Shown here piece by piece: positions 16,462 to 24,233 of a stretch of DNA of 25,662 bases. The position numbers were made by a program, and so were the translations under genes. Every line of letters begins with the position of its first letter. Position 1 is the stretch's first letter. Source of the stretch: Methanobacterium sp. (GTDB lineage: Archaea > Methanobacteriota > Methanobacteria > Methanobacteriales > Methanobacteriaceae); NCBI GenBank assembly GCA_003164415.1, contig PLTK01000038.1:1-25662 (forward strand), given 5' to 3'. The notes below the pieces were generated by a model. It made no database searches. It saw only the letters and a list, made by a program, of their open reading frames with translations, and was not told the DNA's origin.

Positions 16462-16754
16462 AAAATGATCCCATCCCATGATTAATTAATATATTATCCA
16501 TTATGATAATTGAATATTGTATATGCTGAATGAGAGGAATAATCCTGTAATAAAATTTTTTTTATATTTCTCATACTATTCTATATATGTTTTAATAAAT
16601 TGTACTCCACTTTTTAATAGCCCCTATAGAAATTAATTGCCAGTCATGGGTTTTTAAGTTTGAATTTGGTTAGTTTTCGAGTTTTTTTCTTTTTTTATTA
16701 AAGTTTAACCCTCGTTTTAGAGATAACTTATTTATTGATCCAAATACAAAAGTG

Positions 16755-16768
16755 GGTTTATATAAACC
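16755..16768 (+). promoter_or_regulatory. atwA promoter: TATA box within a 14-bp perfect palindrome
   Basis: GGTTTATATAAACC is a perfect palindrome with the TATA box at its centre, about 60 bp ahead of the atwA start. A transcript start about 25 bases on (near 16785-16790) would give a 40-base leader holding GGTGAT. The rest of the 16480-16827 gap is AT-rich with T-tracts at 16683-16699 and no visible gene. Confidence 0.6.
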
Positions 16769-16827
16769 TTACAAAAAAGGATAATAAAATAAATCTCGAT
16801 TAAGTTTTAATATAATGGTGATAACCG

Positions 16828-18561
16828 ATGATTAGTGTTAAAAATGTTTCTAAGACTTTTAAAATGAAAGATGGCGGAGAAATCAAGGCATTAGATGATA
16901 TATCCCTTGAAGCAAGCAAAGGAGAGATACTGGGTATAATTGGAGTCAGCGGATCTGGTAAAAGTACTCTTTTAAGAATATTACGGGGTGTTGAATCATT
17001 TGATTCTGGAGAAATTATTGTTGATGATGTAGATGTTAAATTTGATTCAAATCCATACTACTTCAGAAAACTGCGAGAAGCAACAGCAATACACCTGCAG
17101 AGATCATTTGGACTCTGGACAGAGACAGCATTACAAAATGTTATAAGAAAATTAAACGGTGCTAAATATGGTGATGAAGGATTAACAGATTTTAATTCTG
17201 CATATGGTGAGTTTGGAGAAGAAGCCAGGGAAATATTAAAGGTAGTAGGACTCGAAGAAAAAGCAGACCATTTTGCTCCAGTTTTAAGCGGTGGAGAAAA
17301 ACAGAGACTAATAATGGCAAGACAACTCGCTAAAAAGCCTAAAGTATTACTTTTAGACGAACCAGCAACTATGTCCTGTCCAAAAACTAAACAAGATATT
17401 CTAAATGCCATAAAAAATATTAACAAGAAACTCGGTGTCACAGTTATTGTGGTATCCCACCTGCCTGAAGTACACCTTTACCTTTCAGACAGACTTGTAC
17501 TTATGGAAAATGGTAAGGTAGTAGATGAAGGTACACCAAAAACTATTATTCCTAAATTTATAACTGACATGGATGCACCTGAACCCCCAAGAGCACCTGA
17601 TGAACTAGGGGAATCTGTTATAAAAGTAACAAATGTTAATAAAAAATTTGTACTCCTTAAAGGTGGAAATGTCCTGGATATTGAAAATATAAACTTTGAT
17701 GTTAAAGAAGGTGAAATAATCTCCTTAATTGGCCAAAGTGGTGCTGGTAAAACTGTTTTACTACGTATGATGGCAGGATTAGAAAGACCAAATTCTGGTG
17801 ATGTTCTATTCAAACTAAACGACGACTGGGTCGATATGCAAGAGCCAGGTATAGTTAGAATGAAGGTAAGACGTAAATTAGGATTCATGCATCAGGAATT
17901 TTCACTTGTACACCATGCAACCATAAAGGATCAAATTGCAGGTAGGCTGGGTGTGAAGGGAGAAAATGTAATCGCAAATGCTAAGAAGGTAGCAAAAGAA
18001 TTAGATATTAGTGATCAAGTATTAGATCTATTATACCAGCTAACAGACCTGCCAGAAACCGAAGCTAAAGTAAAGCTTGAGAAGGTGGGTTTAACTGCAG
18101 ATATACTGGGAGAATTATTCCCAAGCTTCCCGGAAACAGAGATTAATAAATATGCAGAACCTGTTTTTAAAGCATTAGACCTTCCATTAGAAATATTAGA
18201 AAGACGTTCCTATGAATTGTCAGGAGGACAAAAGGTAAGGGCTACACTGGCACTTATTTTAACATCACAACCAGAAGTTTTAATATTAGATGAACCCTTT
18301 GGAGATCTTGATCCAATCACACTGAGAATTGTTTCAAATTCTTTAAAACGCATTAACAAAGAATTTAATACCACAATTCTAATGGTAAGCCATCATGTCG
18401 ACTTTATTGAAGAAGTTTCTACAAGGGCAATATTGATGGAAGAGGGAGAACTTGTAATGGATGGAAATCCACATAAACTATCGGAAGAATTCATTAAAAG
18501 ATGCAAAGCAGATTATCTTTTAGGATTTGAAGAGTTAAGACAACAACTTGCAGGGGACTGA
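16828..18561 (+). CDS. atwA: Methyl-coenzyme M reductase system component A2 (tandem ABC ATPase)
   Basis: A soluble protein of 577 residues with two ABC ATPase modules and no membrane segments. Module 1 has Walker A GVSGSGKST (about 39-47), signature LSGGEKQR and Walker B VLLLDEPATMSCPKTKQ; module 2 has GQSGAGKTV, LSGGQKVRA and VLILDEPFGDLD. The DEPATMSCPKTKQ segment and the long inter-module insert (PPRAPDELGE) are typical of component A2. A2 supplies ATP for the reductive activation of the nickel cofactor F430 in methyl-coenzyme M reductase, together with the A3a complex. GGTGAT (16817-16822) sets the start. It is monocistronic, with its own palindromic promoter and a structured 3' region. 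Confidence 0.93.
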   Translation: MISVKNVSKTFKMKDGGEIKALDDISLEASKGEILGIIGVSGSGKSTLLRILRGVESFDSGEIIVDDVDVKFDSNPYYFRKLREATAIHLQRSFGLWTETALQNVIRKLNGAKYGDEGLTDFNSAYGEFGEEAREILKVVGLEEKADHFAPVLSGGEKQRLIMARQLAKKPKVLLLDEPATMSCPKTKQDILNAIKNINKKLGVTVIVVSHLPEVHLYLSDRLVLMENGKVVDEGTPKTIIPKFITDMDAPEPPRAPDELGESVIKVTNVNKKFVLLKGGNVLDIENINFDVKEGEIISLIGQSGAGKTVLLRMMAGLERPNSGDVLFKLNDDWVDMQEPGIVRMKVRRKLGFMHQEFSLVHHATIKDQIAGRLGVKGENVIANAKKVAKELDISDQVLDLLYQLTDLPETEAKVKLEKVGLTADILGELFPSFPETEINKYAEPVFKALDLPLEILERRSYELSGGQKVRATLALILTSQPEVLILDEPFGDLDPITLRIVSNSLKRINKEFNTTILMVSHHVDFIEEVSTRAILMEEGELVMDGNPHKLSEEFIKRCKADYLLGFEELRQQLAGD

Positions 18562-18573
18562 TCTAATTAATAA

Positions 18574-18616
18574 ATTAGGGTATTGATGGTGGCATACGCC
18601 TCGAACATCCCCTAAT
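18574..18616. ncRNA. GC-rich nested stem just after atwA (candidate structured RNA)
   Basis: Three nested pairings are visible: ATTAGGG (18574-18580) with CCCTAAT (18610-18616), GATG (18585-18588) with CATC (18606-18609), and GGC (18591-18593) with GCC (18598-18600) around a four-base loop. Asymmetric internal loops (TATT; GT opposite TCGAA) separate them. The island is far richer in GC than the DNA around it and starts 13 bases after the atwA stop. It could be a 3'-UTR element, a guide-type RNA or a terminator. No family is assigned and the strand is not settled. Confidence 0.45.
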
Positions 18617-18670
18617 GGGTAAAGTACAGGAAAAATAGGTTTATTAAAGACTTTTATTGGAATTGTACTC

Positions 18671-19113
18671 TTATCCCATAAATCTTTTTATTAAAATATT
18701 ATAAAATTCTTCAAATTCTTGTTTAAATTTATTAGATAAAAGCAATGCATTATTCTCATATTTATGTTTAATTGTAACTAATATTCCGAAGCTTTTTTAT
18801 TATTAAATGGATGAATAATTTTTAAAATCTCATCACGTTCACTAAAATATTTGTTAACTCCTTTCTACAGATAATCATATAACCCTTCATTTAATTCATG
18901 GACTATAAAATATAAATTTGAATAATGATTGCCTAAAATTTTAAATCCTATACCTGTATGACCATCATCAAGTTCCAACATATTTGTGATAACCAATCAT
19001 TAGTAAAAAGACTGTAAATTTAGTGTATTATAGTCAACTTATGATATTACAGACTTTTCCAAATTAAATAAATATCTTCACAAATTCACCCTTATCTGAT
19101 AGAATGATTACAT
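18671..19113 (-). pseudogene. Decayed protein-coding gene of unknown family
   Basis: The minus strand reads as protein-like sequence broken by several lesions. From 18981 it gives MLELDDGHTGIGFKILGN, then SNLYFIVHELNEGLYDYL, a TAG (18867-18865), KGVNKYFSERDEILKIIHPF, a one-base shift near 18785, and ILVTIKHKYENNALLLSNKF up to a TAA at 18671. Upstream the same frame gives NLEKSVIS, VDYNTLNLQSFY and LVITN between stops near 19050 and 19000, and a further shift near 19080 links ILSDKGEFVKIF. At least five lesions over about 145 codons mean it is no longer translated whole. I do not recognise the family. The 5' end is approximate. Confidence 0.5.
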
Positions 19114-19425
19114 TTCACCCGATTATTTCTGCATATGCTAAATATTTAATTAAACTTAAATTTTAAAGTTTTATTATTTAAAATTTCAAGTACTTTAGTA
19201 ACCCCTAACCGCATTATACCTCTGATGCATTATGATCTCATAAAGTTAAATAAATGCAATTAAACTTAATTTAAATTAAAAAACAGTACAACATAATTAT
19301 TTAAAAACAGAAAAAGCTTAAAAATCGGAAAATAATAATTTTACAAATCCATTTCTATTAAAGATATAATAAGAAACGATATAAAATCAAATATTTAAAA
19401 AATATTCCTTAATTAGAATTTTATT

Positions 19426-19650
19426 TTATTCACGGATTCTATTAGTCCTCAATTTTTTCTGTTTATTCATGATACGTTTAAAAATTCCATTACCCCTTAT
19501 ACGTTTTAGTTTTAGCTTATGAGCTCTTATCTTAATGGCAGTTTCAGTTCTTCCAAGAAACTTTACCATCTTCTCCATATCTTCTCGGGAATAATTTTTG
19601 ATAAGATACTGAATTTCATCCTTTGTCCATCGTTTCCAATGCTTTACCAA
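19426..19650 (-). CDS. Small SANT/Myb-like DNA-binding protein
   Basis: A basic protein of 74 residues starting at TTG 19650, five bases after GGTGAG. Residues 4-50 look like one SANT/Myb-type three-helix unit: KRWTKDEIQYLIKNYSREDM, then LGRTETAIKIRAHKLKLKR. The spaced tryptophans, Y-x-x-x-x-x-E and the G-R-T-x-x-A-I-x-x-R-A-x-K-L recognition helix are the usual pattern of this type in phage, archaeal and homing-endonuclease proteins. The tail is rich in Lys and Arg. It is alone between two long gene-poor stretches next to a decayed gene, so a mobile or viral origin is possible, but no other sign of one is seen. Confidence 0.65.
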   Translation of the reverse strand: MVKHWKRWTKDEIQYLIKNYSREDMEKMVKFLGRTETAIKIRAHKLKLKRIRGNGIFKRIMNKQKKLRTNRIRE

Positions 19651-20150
19651 TTTTGCTCACCAAATTTCTAAAAATTTAATATCCCATATTATAATTTAAT
19701 TATATTTAAACAATCGCAATCTAATTTAATATTTAAACTTTATTGGTCATTTTTTGTTATATAGTATTACAAAACAGTGTTTGAAGACAAACAATCATTT
19801 CTTAAAGATTAACCAGTTTTCATTTAAATATATTTCAAGAATATATCTACTTATATCATAAAAATCCGTTTAATTGTTTACAATTTATAATTTAGTTACA
19901 TAAATATCATTAAAAACATTTAAAGCAATTTTTTTAAAATATGTTTACTAATATTAGAATAGATAAATTATTTGAACATTATCAAAATTATTTTATGCAA
20001 TGAATACTCATAGAAAAGTGTTTGAGTCACTAAAAATCAAAAAAAGATATAATCCACAAAATATACATTATCGAGAGTTGAATGATGTATAAATTTTTGT
20101 ATATAAATCACACGAGGTTGATTAAGAGACCAATCATGGATACTCAGATT
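19651..20150. other. Long gene-poor AT-rich stretch
   Basis: About 500 bases without a convincing gene. Two TATA-like motifs (about 20088-20094 and 20098-20107) point toward the plus strand and could drive a leader or a small RNA ahead of uspA. A weak dyad TGATT/AATCA lies at about 20119-20136. No tRNA or long repeat is seen. Confidence 0.4.
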
Positions 20151-20156
20151 AAAAAA

Positions 20157-20258
20157 ACCCCATATACAGTTCATTAATATTAGGGGTCGATTTATAGTTT
20201 GATGGGTTAATTAACCCTATTTATGGATTTATTTAATTAGGATAAATATTAATCCTAA
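20157..20258 (+). promoter_or_regulatory. Three stacked dyads upstream of uspA
   Basis: CCCC (20158-20161) pairs with GGGG (20183-20186) with ATAT/ATAT inside. GGGTTAATTAACCC (20204-20217) is a perfect 14-bp palindrome. TTAGGAT (20237-20243) and ATCCTAA (20252-20258) form a 7-bp inverted repeat with an 8-base spacer. The last one resembles DtxR/IdeR-type metal-regulator boxes (TTAGG...CCTAA). The uspA TATA is not certain. Confidence 0.5.
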
Positions 20259-20300
20259 AAAAATTATATATTATTTATGTTTAACATGGAGGGATGAATT

Positions 20301-20696
20301 TTGTTCGAGAGGATAATGATTCCAACTGATGGTTCAAAATTTGCACTAAGATCAAAGGATGTTGCACTTGAAATAGCAAAGAAATTTAATTCAACAGTAG
20401 TAGCTGTTCATATAATAGACGATAAACTTATTTACCCCTTTGAAGTCCTTGAAGAAGAAGGAAAATCTATTTTGGATAACGTTAGAAATGATTCTGAAAA
20501 ACTGGATTTGGCTGTTGAAGAGGTTTTAATTGTAGGAAGTCCCATCCATGACATGGAAAAGATTGTTAAAAAGACCAACTCTGATCTTGTTGTTATTGGA
20601 ACTCATGGAAAAACAGGTCTAGAGAAACTTATAATGGGAAGTGTAGCTGAAAGCGCACTGAAAACTGTTAAAATACCGGTATTACTGGTAAAATAA
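20301..20696 (+). CDS. Universal stress protein, UspA family
   Basis: A single-domain Usp of 131 residues that starts at TTG 20301 behind GGAGGGATGA (20288-20297). The N-terminal IMIPTDGSKFALRSKDVALEIA is the first strand and helix with the nucleotide-contacting aspartate. The end shows GTHGKTGLEKLIMGSVAESAL, the G-X2-G-X9-G-S phosphate-binding motif of ATP-binding members. Usp proteins act in the cytoplasm as dimers in stress adaptation; no specific partner can be read. It heads a plus-strand series of stress-type genes and follows a dyad-rich promoter region. Confidence 0.92.
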   Translation: MFERIMIPTDGSKFALRSKDVALEIAKKFNSTVVAVHIIDDKLIYPFEVLEEEGKSILDNVRNDSEKLDLAVEEVLIVGSPIHDMEKIVKKTNSDLVVIGTHGKTGLEKLIMGSVAESALKTVKIPVLLVK

Positions 20697-20791
20697 GATT
20701 AAAAATCGAATATTATATAGTAATATTTAATTCCTTGTTTACAAGATTAAGAAATTTGCTATTTATTAAAAAAATTAGGAAGTGTAAAAAG

Positions 20792-21097
20792 ATGGAAATA
20801 ATAACAATGGTTAAGGGAAAAATACCTGAATCATCATTAAATGATTTTAAAGCTGCTTACGCATTGATGAAAGAGGATCCTTTACCCGAAGGATTGATTG
20901 CTTCTTATTTACTTAAAGATATGATAGAACCTGATGTGTACACTGTTGAAACTGTATGGGCAGATCCTGAAACATTAAAAAAGTTTATGGACAATGATGA
21001 AACAACAGCCGACGTTAAACTTTTTGAAAAATTTGATGTAAACCCAAATGTTGCAATACACGAAGTAAGGGACACTTATCCACAGTTCGAAGAATAA
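20792..21097 (+). CDS. Small conserved protein, possible dimeric alpha-beta barrel (ABM-like)
   Basis: A 101-residue protein from ATG 20792, with AGGAAG 12-17 bases ahead; an in-frame TTG 57 bases upstream is unlikely to be used. The order of predicted elements is strand (MEIITMVKGKI), helix (LNDFKAAYALM), strand (GLIASYLLKD), strand (VYTVETVWAD), helix (PETLKKFMDND), strand (PNVAIHEVRD). This is the ferredoxin-like plan of antibiotic-biosynthesis-monooxygenase and similar dimeric barrel proteins. No catalytic residues can be named. It lies 95 bases after uspA and may be co-transcribed. The fold call is inference. Confidence 0.6.
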   Translation: MEIITMVKGKIPESSLNDFKAAYALMKEDPLPEGLIASYLLKDMIEPDVYTVETVWADPETLKKFMDNDETTADVKLFEKFDVNPNVAIHEVRDTYPQFEE

Positions 21098-21171
21098 AAA
21101 CAAATCAATACAAATAAAACAGCTTATTTAAACCCAAATATATGGGAAATTTAATATTTTTTTAATCTATT

Positions 21172-21600
21172 ATGAGACTCTGGAGTTTACATCCTAAATA
21201 TTTAGATTCAAAGGGACTTGTAGCACTTTGGAGAGAAGCTTTACTTGCAAAAGCAGTTCTTAATGGAGAAACAAAGGGCTATAAAAATCATCCTCAACTT
21301 ATACGATTTAAAAAAAATAAAAATCACAACTCCATGATAAATACTTACTTACTTCATATCTACAAAGAGTCACTTTCAAGGGGTTATAAATTTAACGGGA
21401 ATAAAATAGGTTCAGAATTTACATCATCAAAGATCAAAGTGACACAAGGCCAAATTAAATACGAACTCAAACATCTAATATCAAAACTCAAAATAAGAGA
21501 CCCATCAAGGTACATGGAATTGATAAATATCAAAGAACCAGAGCCAAACCCGATTTTCTTGGTTGTTGAAGGGGGTATAGAATCATGGGAAATTATTTAG
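21172..21600 (+). CDS. Pyrimidine-dimer DNA glycosylase family protein (Pyr_excise type)
   Basis: A 142-residue protein beginning MRLWSLHPKYLDSKGLVALWREALLA and continuing GETKGYKNHPQLIRFK, the standard opening of the PF03013-type family related to T4 endonuclease V. Such enzymes cut the glycosyl bond of UV-induced pyrimidine dimers; the T4 enzyme uses its N-terminal amine and a glutamate at residue 23. Here Glu22 in WRE sits at the matching place, while residue 2 is Arg, not Thr. No ribosome site precedes the ATG, so the transcript may be leaderless. The middle and C-terminal parts are family-like but less distinctive. Activity is not proven by sequence. Confidence 0.8.
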   Translation: MRLWSLHPKYLDSKGLVALWREALLAKAVLNGETKGYKNHPQLIRFKKNKNHNSMINTYLLHIYKESLSRGYKFNGNKIGSEFTSSKIKVTQGQIKYELKHLISKLKIRDPSRYMELINIKEPEPNPIFLVVEGGIESWEII

Positions 21601-21726
21601 AACATTTACAGGAGCTAAAAATCCATTATTAATATTTTTAAAATTTTTAAACCTAAATAATAAAATTCTTATCCTAGTAAAACAAATTTCTATGTACATT
21701 CTAGAAAAATATTAGAGGTGACCTTA

Positions 21727-21885
21727 ATGAAGAAATATAAATGCAAGGTTTGTGGTTATATTTATGATCCCGAGGTAGGTGATTCTAGAAGTGGTATAGC
21801 TTCTGGAACACAGTTTGAAGATCTGAAAGATAATTGGCGTTGCCCTCAGTGTGGTGCTGGAATAAACAGATTTATTCCTAAATAG
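21727..21885 (+). CDS. Rubredoxin 1
   Basis: A 52-residue rubredoxin found by direct reading. The iron is held by two C-x-x-C knuckles: CKVC (6-9) with G-Y-I-Y-D behind, and CPQC (39-42) with G-A-G. GAGGTGA (21715-21721) precedes ATG 21727. It departs from the usual core: the loop reads DSRSGIASGTQFEDLKDNW rather than the common D-P-x-x-G-x-x-P-G-T form, and the tail is basic (INRFIPK). Rubredoxins carry one electron in the cytoplasm, in methanogens to rubrerythrin or F420H2 oxidase. It stands 87 bases ahead of a second, more typical copy. Confidence 0.93.
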   Translation: MKKYKCKVCGYIYDPEVGDSRSGIASGTQFEDLKDNWRCPQCGAGINRFIPK

Positions 21886-21971
21886 GTTGCTAAAAAATTA
21901 AAATCACTAAAATTTATATTCATTAAATATCAATACTTAAAGGTTTAAAAAAAAATTTGAGGCGATGTAAC

Positions 21972-22133
21972 ATGAAGAAATTTATATGCACAGCTTGTGG
22001 ATACATATACGACCCTGAAGCAGGAGACCCAGATGCAGGGGTATCTCCAGGAACTGCCTTTGAAGATTTGCCAGATGATTGGGTTTGTCCTTTATGTGGG
22101 GTTGGAAAAGAATTATTTGAAGAAACAGATTAA
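21972..22133 (+). CDS. Rubredoxin 2
   Basis: A 53-residue canonical rubredoxin: MKKFICTACGYIYDPEAGDP, then a GVSPGTAFEDLPDDWVCPLCG core, with iron ligands Cys6, Cys9, Cys39 and Cys42. The acidic tail (KELFEETD) contrasts with the basic tail of copy 1. GAGGCGAT (21959-21966) precedes ATG 21972. It sits 67 bases ahead of ferritin. Tandem rubredoxins beside ferritin and peroxiredoxin suggest electron supply to peroxide-, oxygen- or iron-handling enzymes. Confidence 0.95.
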   Translation: MKKFICTACGYIYDPEAGDPDAGVSPGTAFEDLPDDWVCPLCGVGKELFEETD

Positions 22134-22200
22134 AAAATTGAAAATATTTTCTTATTATTTTTTTAACTCAATTAAAATGTAGATCTTAGGAGGAAGAATA

Positions 22201-22710
22201 ATGGATGAGAAAATGGTTGATGCATTAAATAGTCAGTTGAATGCTGAGTTGTATTCTTCATATTTGTATCTATCAATGGGATCCTATTTTGAATCAGAGG
22301 ATATGAGTGGTTTTGCTAACTGGATGAGGGTTCAAGCTCAAGAAGAACTCATGCATGCAATGAAAATATACGATTATATTTTACAGCGAGGTGACAGAGC
22401 AATACTCATAAGGATAGATTCACCACCTACCGAATGGGAATCTGCAGTATCTGCCTTTGAACATGTTTATTCGCATGAACAAAAAGTTACAGGCCTAATA
22501 AATCAACTTGTAAATCTAGCAATTTCACTCGGAGACCATGCAACTAACAACTTTTTGCAGTGGTTCGTTGCTGAACAAGTTGAAGAGGAAGAATCATCGA
22601 GTGGTGTGCTTAAAAAGACTAAAATGGCTAAAGGTTCATTAAGTGGAATGTTGATGTTGGATACTGAATTAGCTCAGAGGATTTTCACTCCACCGGCTAC
22701 AAAGCAGTAA
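22201..22710 (+). CDS. ftnA: Ferritin
   Basis: A non-haem ferritin of 169 residues, the usual length. The four-helix bundle holds the ferroxidase ligands Glu16 (NAELYSS), Glu49 and His52 (QEELMHAMK), Glu93 (SHEQK) and the Gln126-Glu129 region (AEQVEEEE). The short segment RGDRAILIRIDSPP is the loop between helices B and C. Ferritin oxidises Fe2+ and stores it as ferric mineral in a 24-subunit shell, limiting Fenton chemistry. AGGAGGA (22190-22196) stands just before ATG 22201. It follows the two rubredoxins and ends at a strong T-tract. Confidence 0.96.
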   Translation: MDEKMVDALNSQLNAELYSSYLYLSMGSYFESEDMSGFANWMRVQAQEELMHAMKIYDYILQRGDRAILIRIDSPPTEWESAVSAFEHVYSHEQKVTGLINQLVNLAISLGDHATNNFLQWFVAEQVEEEESSSGVLKKTKMAKGSLSGMLMLDTELAQRIFTPPATKQ

Positions 22711-22738
22711 ATTTCTAATTTTTCACTAATTAATTAAC

Positions 22739-22746
22739 TTTTTTTT
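22739..22746 (+). terminator. T-tract after ferritin
   Basis: Eight T in a row 29 bases after the ferritin stop, followed by more T-rich sequence. This separates the rubredoxin-ferritin transcript from the peroxiredoxin gene. Confidence 0.5.
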
Positions 22747-22904
22747 ATTTATTTAATTGAAACAGACTATAAATGTCTTTTAACAGATTTTTAACCCTAA
22801 CTCTCATTTTTCGAAATTTTTAAATAAAAATAACTACATAATTAGGACTGATATTAATTAAAAAAAAGTATGTAGTATAGTTTCCAAAAAGGGGAGGTTA
22901 CTCT

Positions 22905-23591
<687 letters not shown>

Positions 23592-24233
23592 TTTATAGGA
23601 TTTAAACGGAATAATAATATAAATTTAATTTTTTTTTTAAATTCATATTATATTAAATTGCATATATTTTCCACTAAATTTAACAGTATTACAAAAAAGA
23701 GAAAGGGTAGGAAAATAGATCGTTTATGTCCACAAAAGGTAATGAAATTCAATTGTGTTCCCACATGTGGCTCAGGGTCACTCTTTTAGAAAAACAATAT
23801 TTAAATGATTAATGGTTAATATTTCATATGCTAAATAAATCATAAAATGAGGCTTAGAACTTTAATCTGATATAAAAACCTTCTAAAGTCCCATAAATGA
23901 ACTAACACACTTATACTCAACGATAAAGATACAGGGATAGATGATAACATTTATTCCAATGTTTACTCTTCTATTAACTTACAGATCTATATACAACTTG
24001 ATTATGTAATTCAAAATTGTAAAAAATATGCTTTTGGTCACATTTGTAAAGTTCGTATAGATCAAAGATCTCATAAGTGCAATCTTATATAAATGAATTC
24101 ATTATTCATTGTTACATGTATTAATTCATACATCGGATAGTTATGATATCATTTATGGTAGCGCTCTTAGTTAATATAGTCTTACAGTACCATATATGAA
24201 CCTGTGTTAAATCAAATGAAAAAAAACAAAAGG
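23592..24233. other. 640-bp gene-poor region
   Basis: A run of ten T (23629-23638) ends the peroxiredoxin transcript. A GC-rich island follows with CCACATGTGG (23761-23770) inside GTG-CCC...GGG-CAC pairing (23755-23781). A 63-codon frame open on the plus strand (23901-24092) has no start codon. A TATA-like motif lies at about 24084-24092. No complete gene is visible. Confidence 0.5.
23629..23638 (+). terminator. T-tract after peroxiredoxin
   Basis: Ten consecutive T, 38 bases after the stop codon, preceded by AT-rich sequence. It is the longest T run behind any gene here and a likely terminator. Confidence 0.55.

Noticed and set aside
18574..18629. tRNA or H/ACA guide RNA reading of the element after atwA
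   Set aside because: TCGAA recalls a T-loop and an ACA lies at 18626-18628, but no cloverleaf forms and the ACA is not at the required distance from a stem base; left as unclassified structure.
18865..18867. In-frame TAG read as pyrrolysine
   Set aside because: Other stops and frameshifts in the same region point to decay, and pyrrolysine use is not expected in Methanobacteriales.
20080..20145. C/D box RNA upstream of uspA
   Set aside because: ATGATGT resembles box C, but no CTGA box D at a sensible distance was found.
23901..24092. 63-codon stop-free frame on the plus strand
   Set aside because: No ATG, GTG or TTG start and no ribosome site; too weak to call a gene or a remnant.
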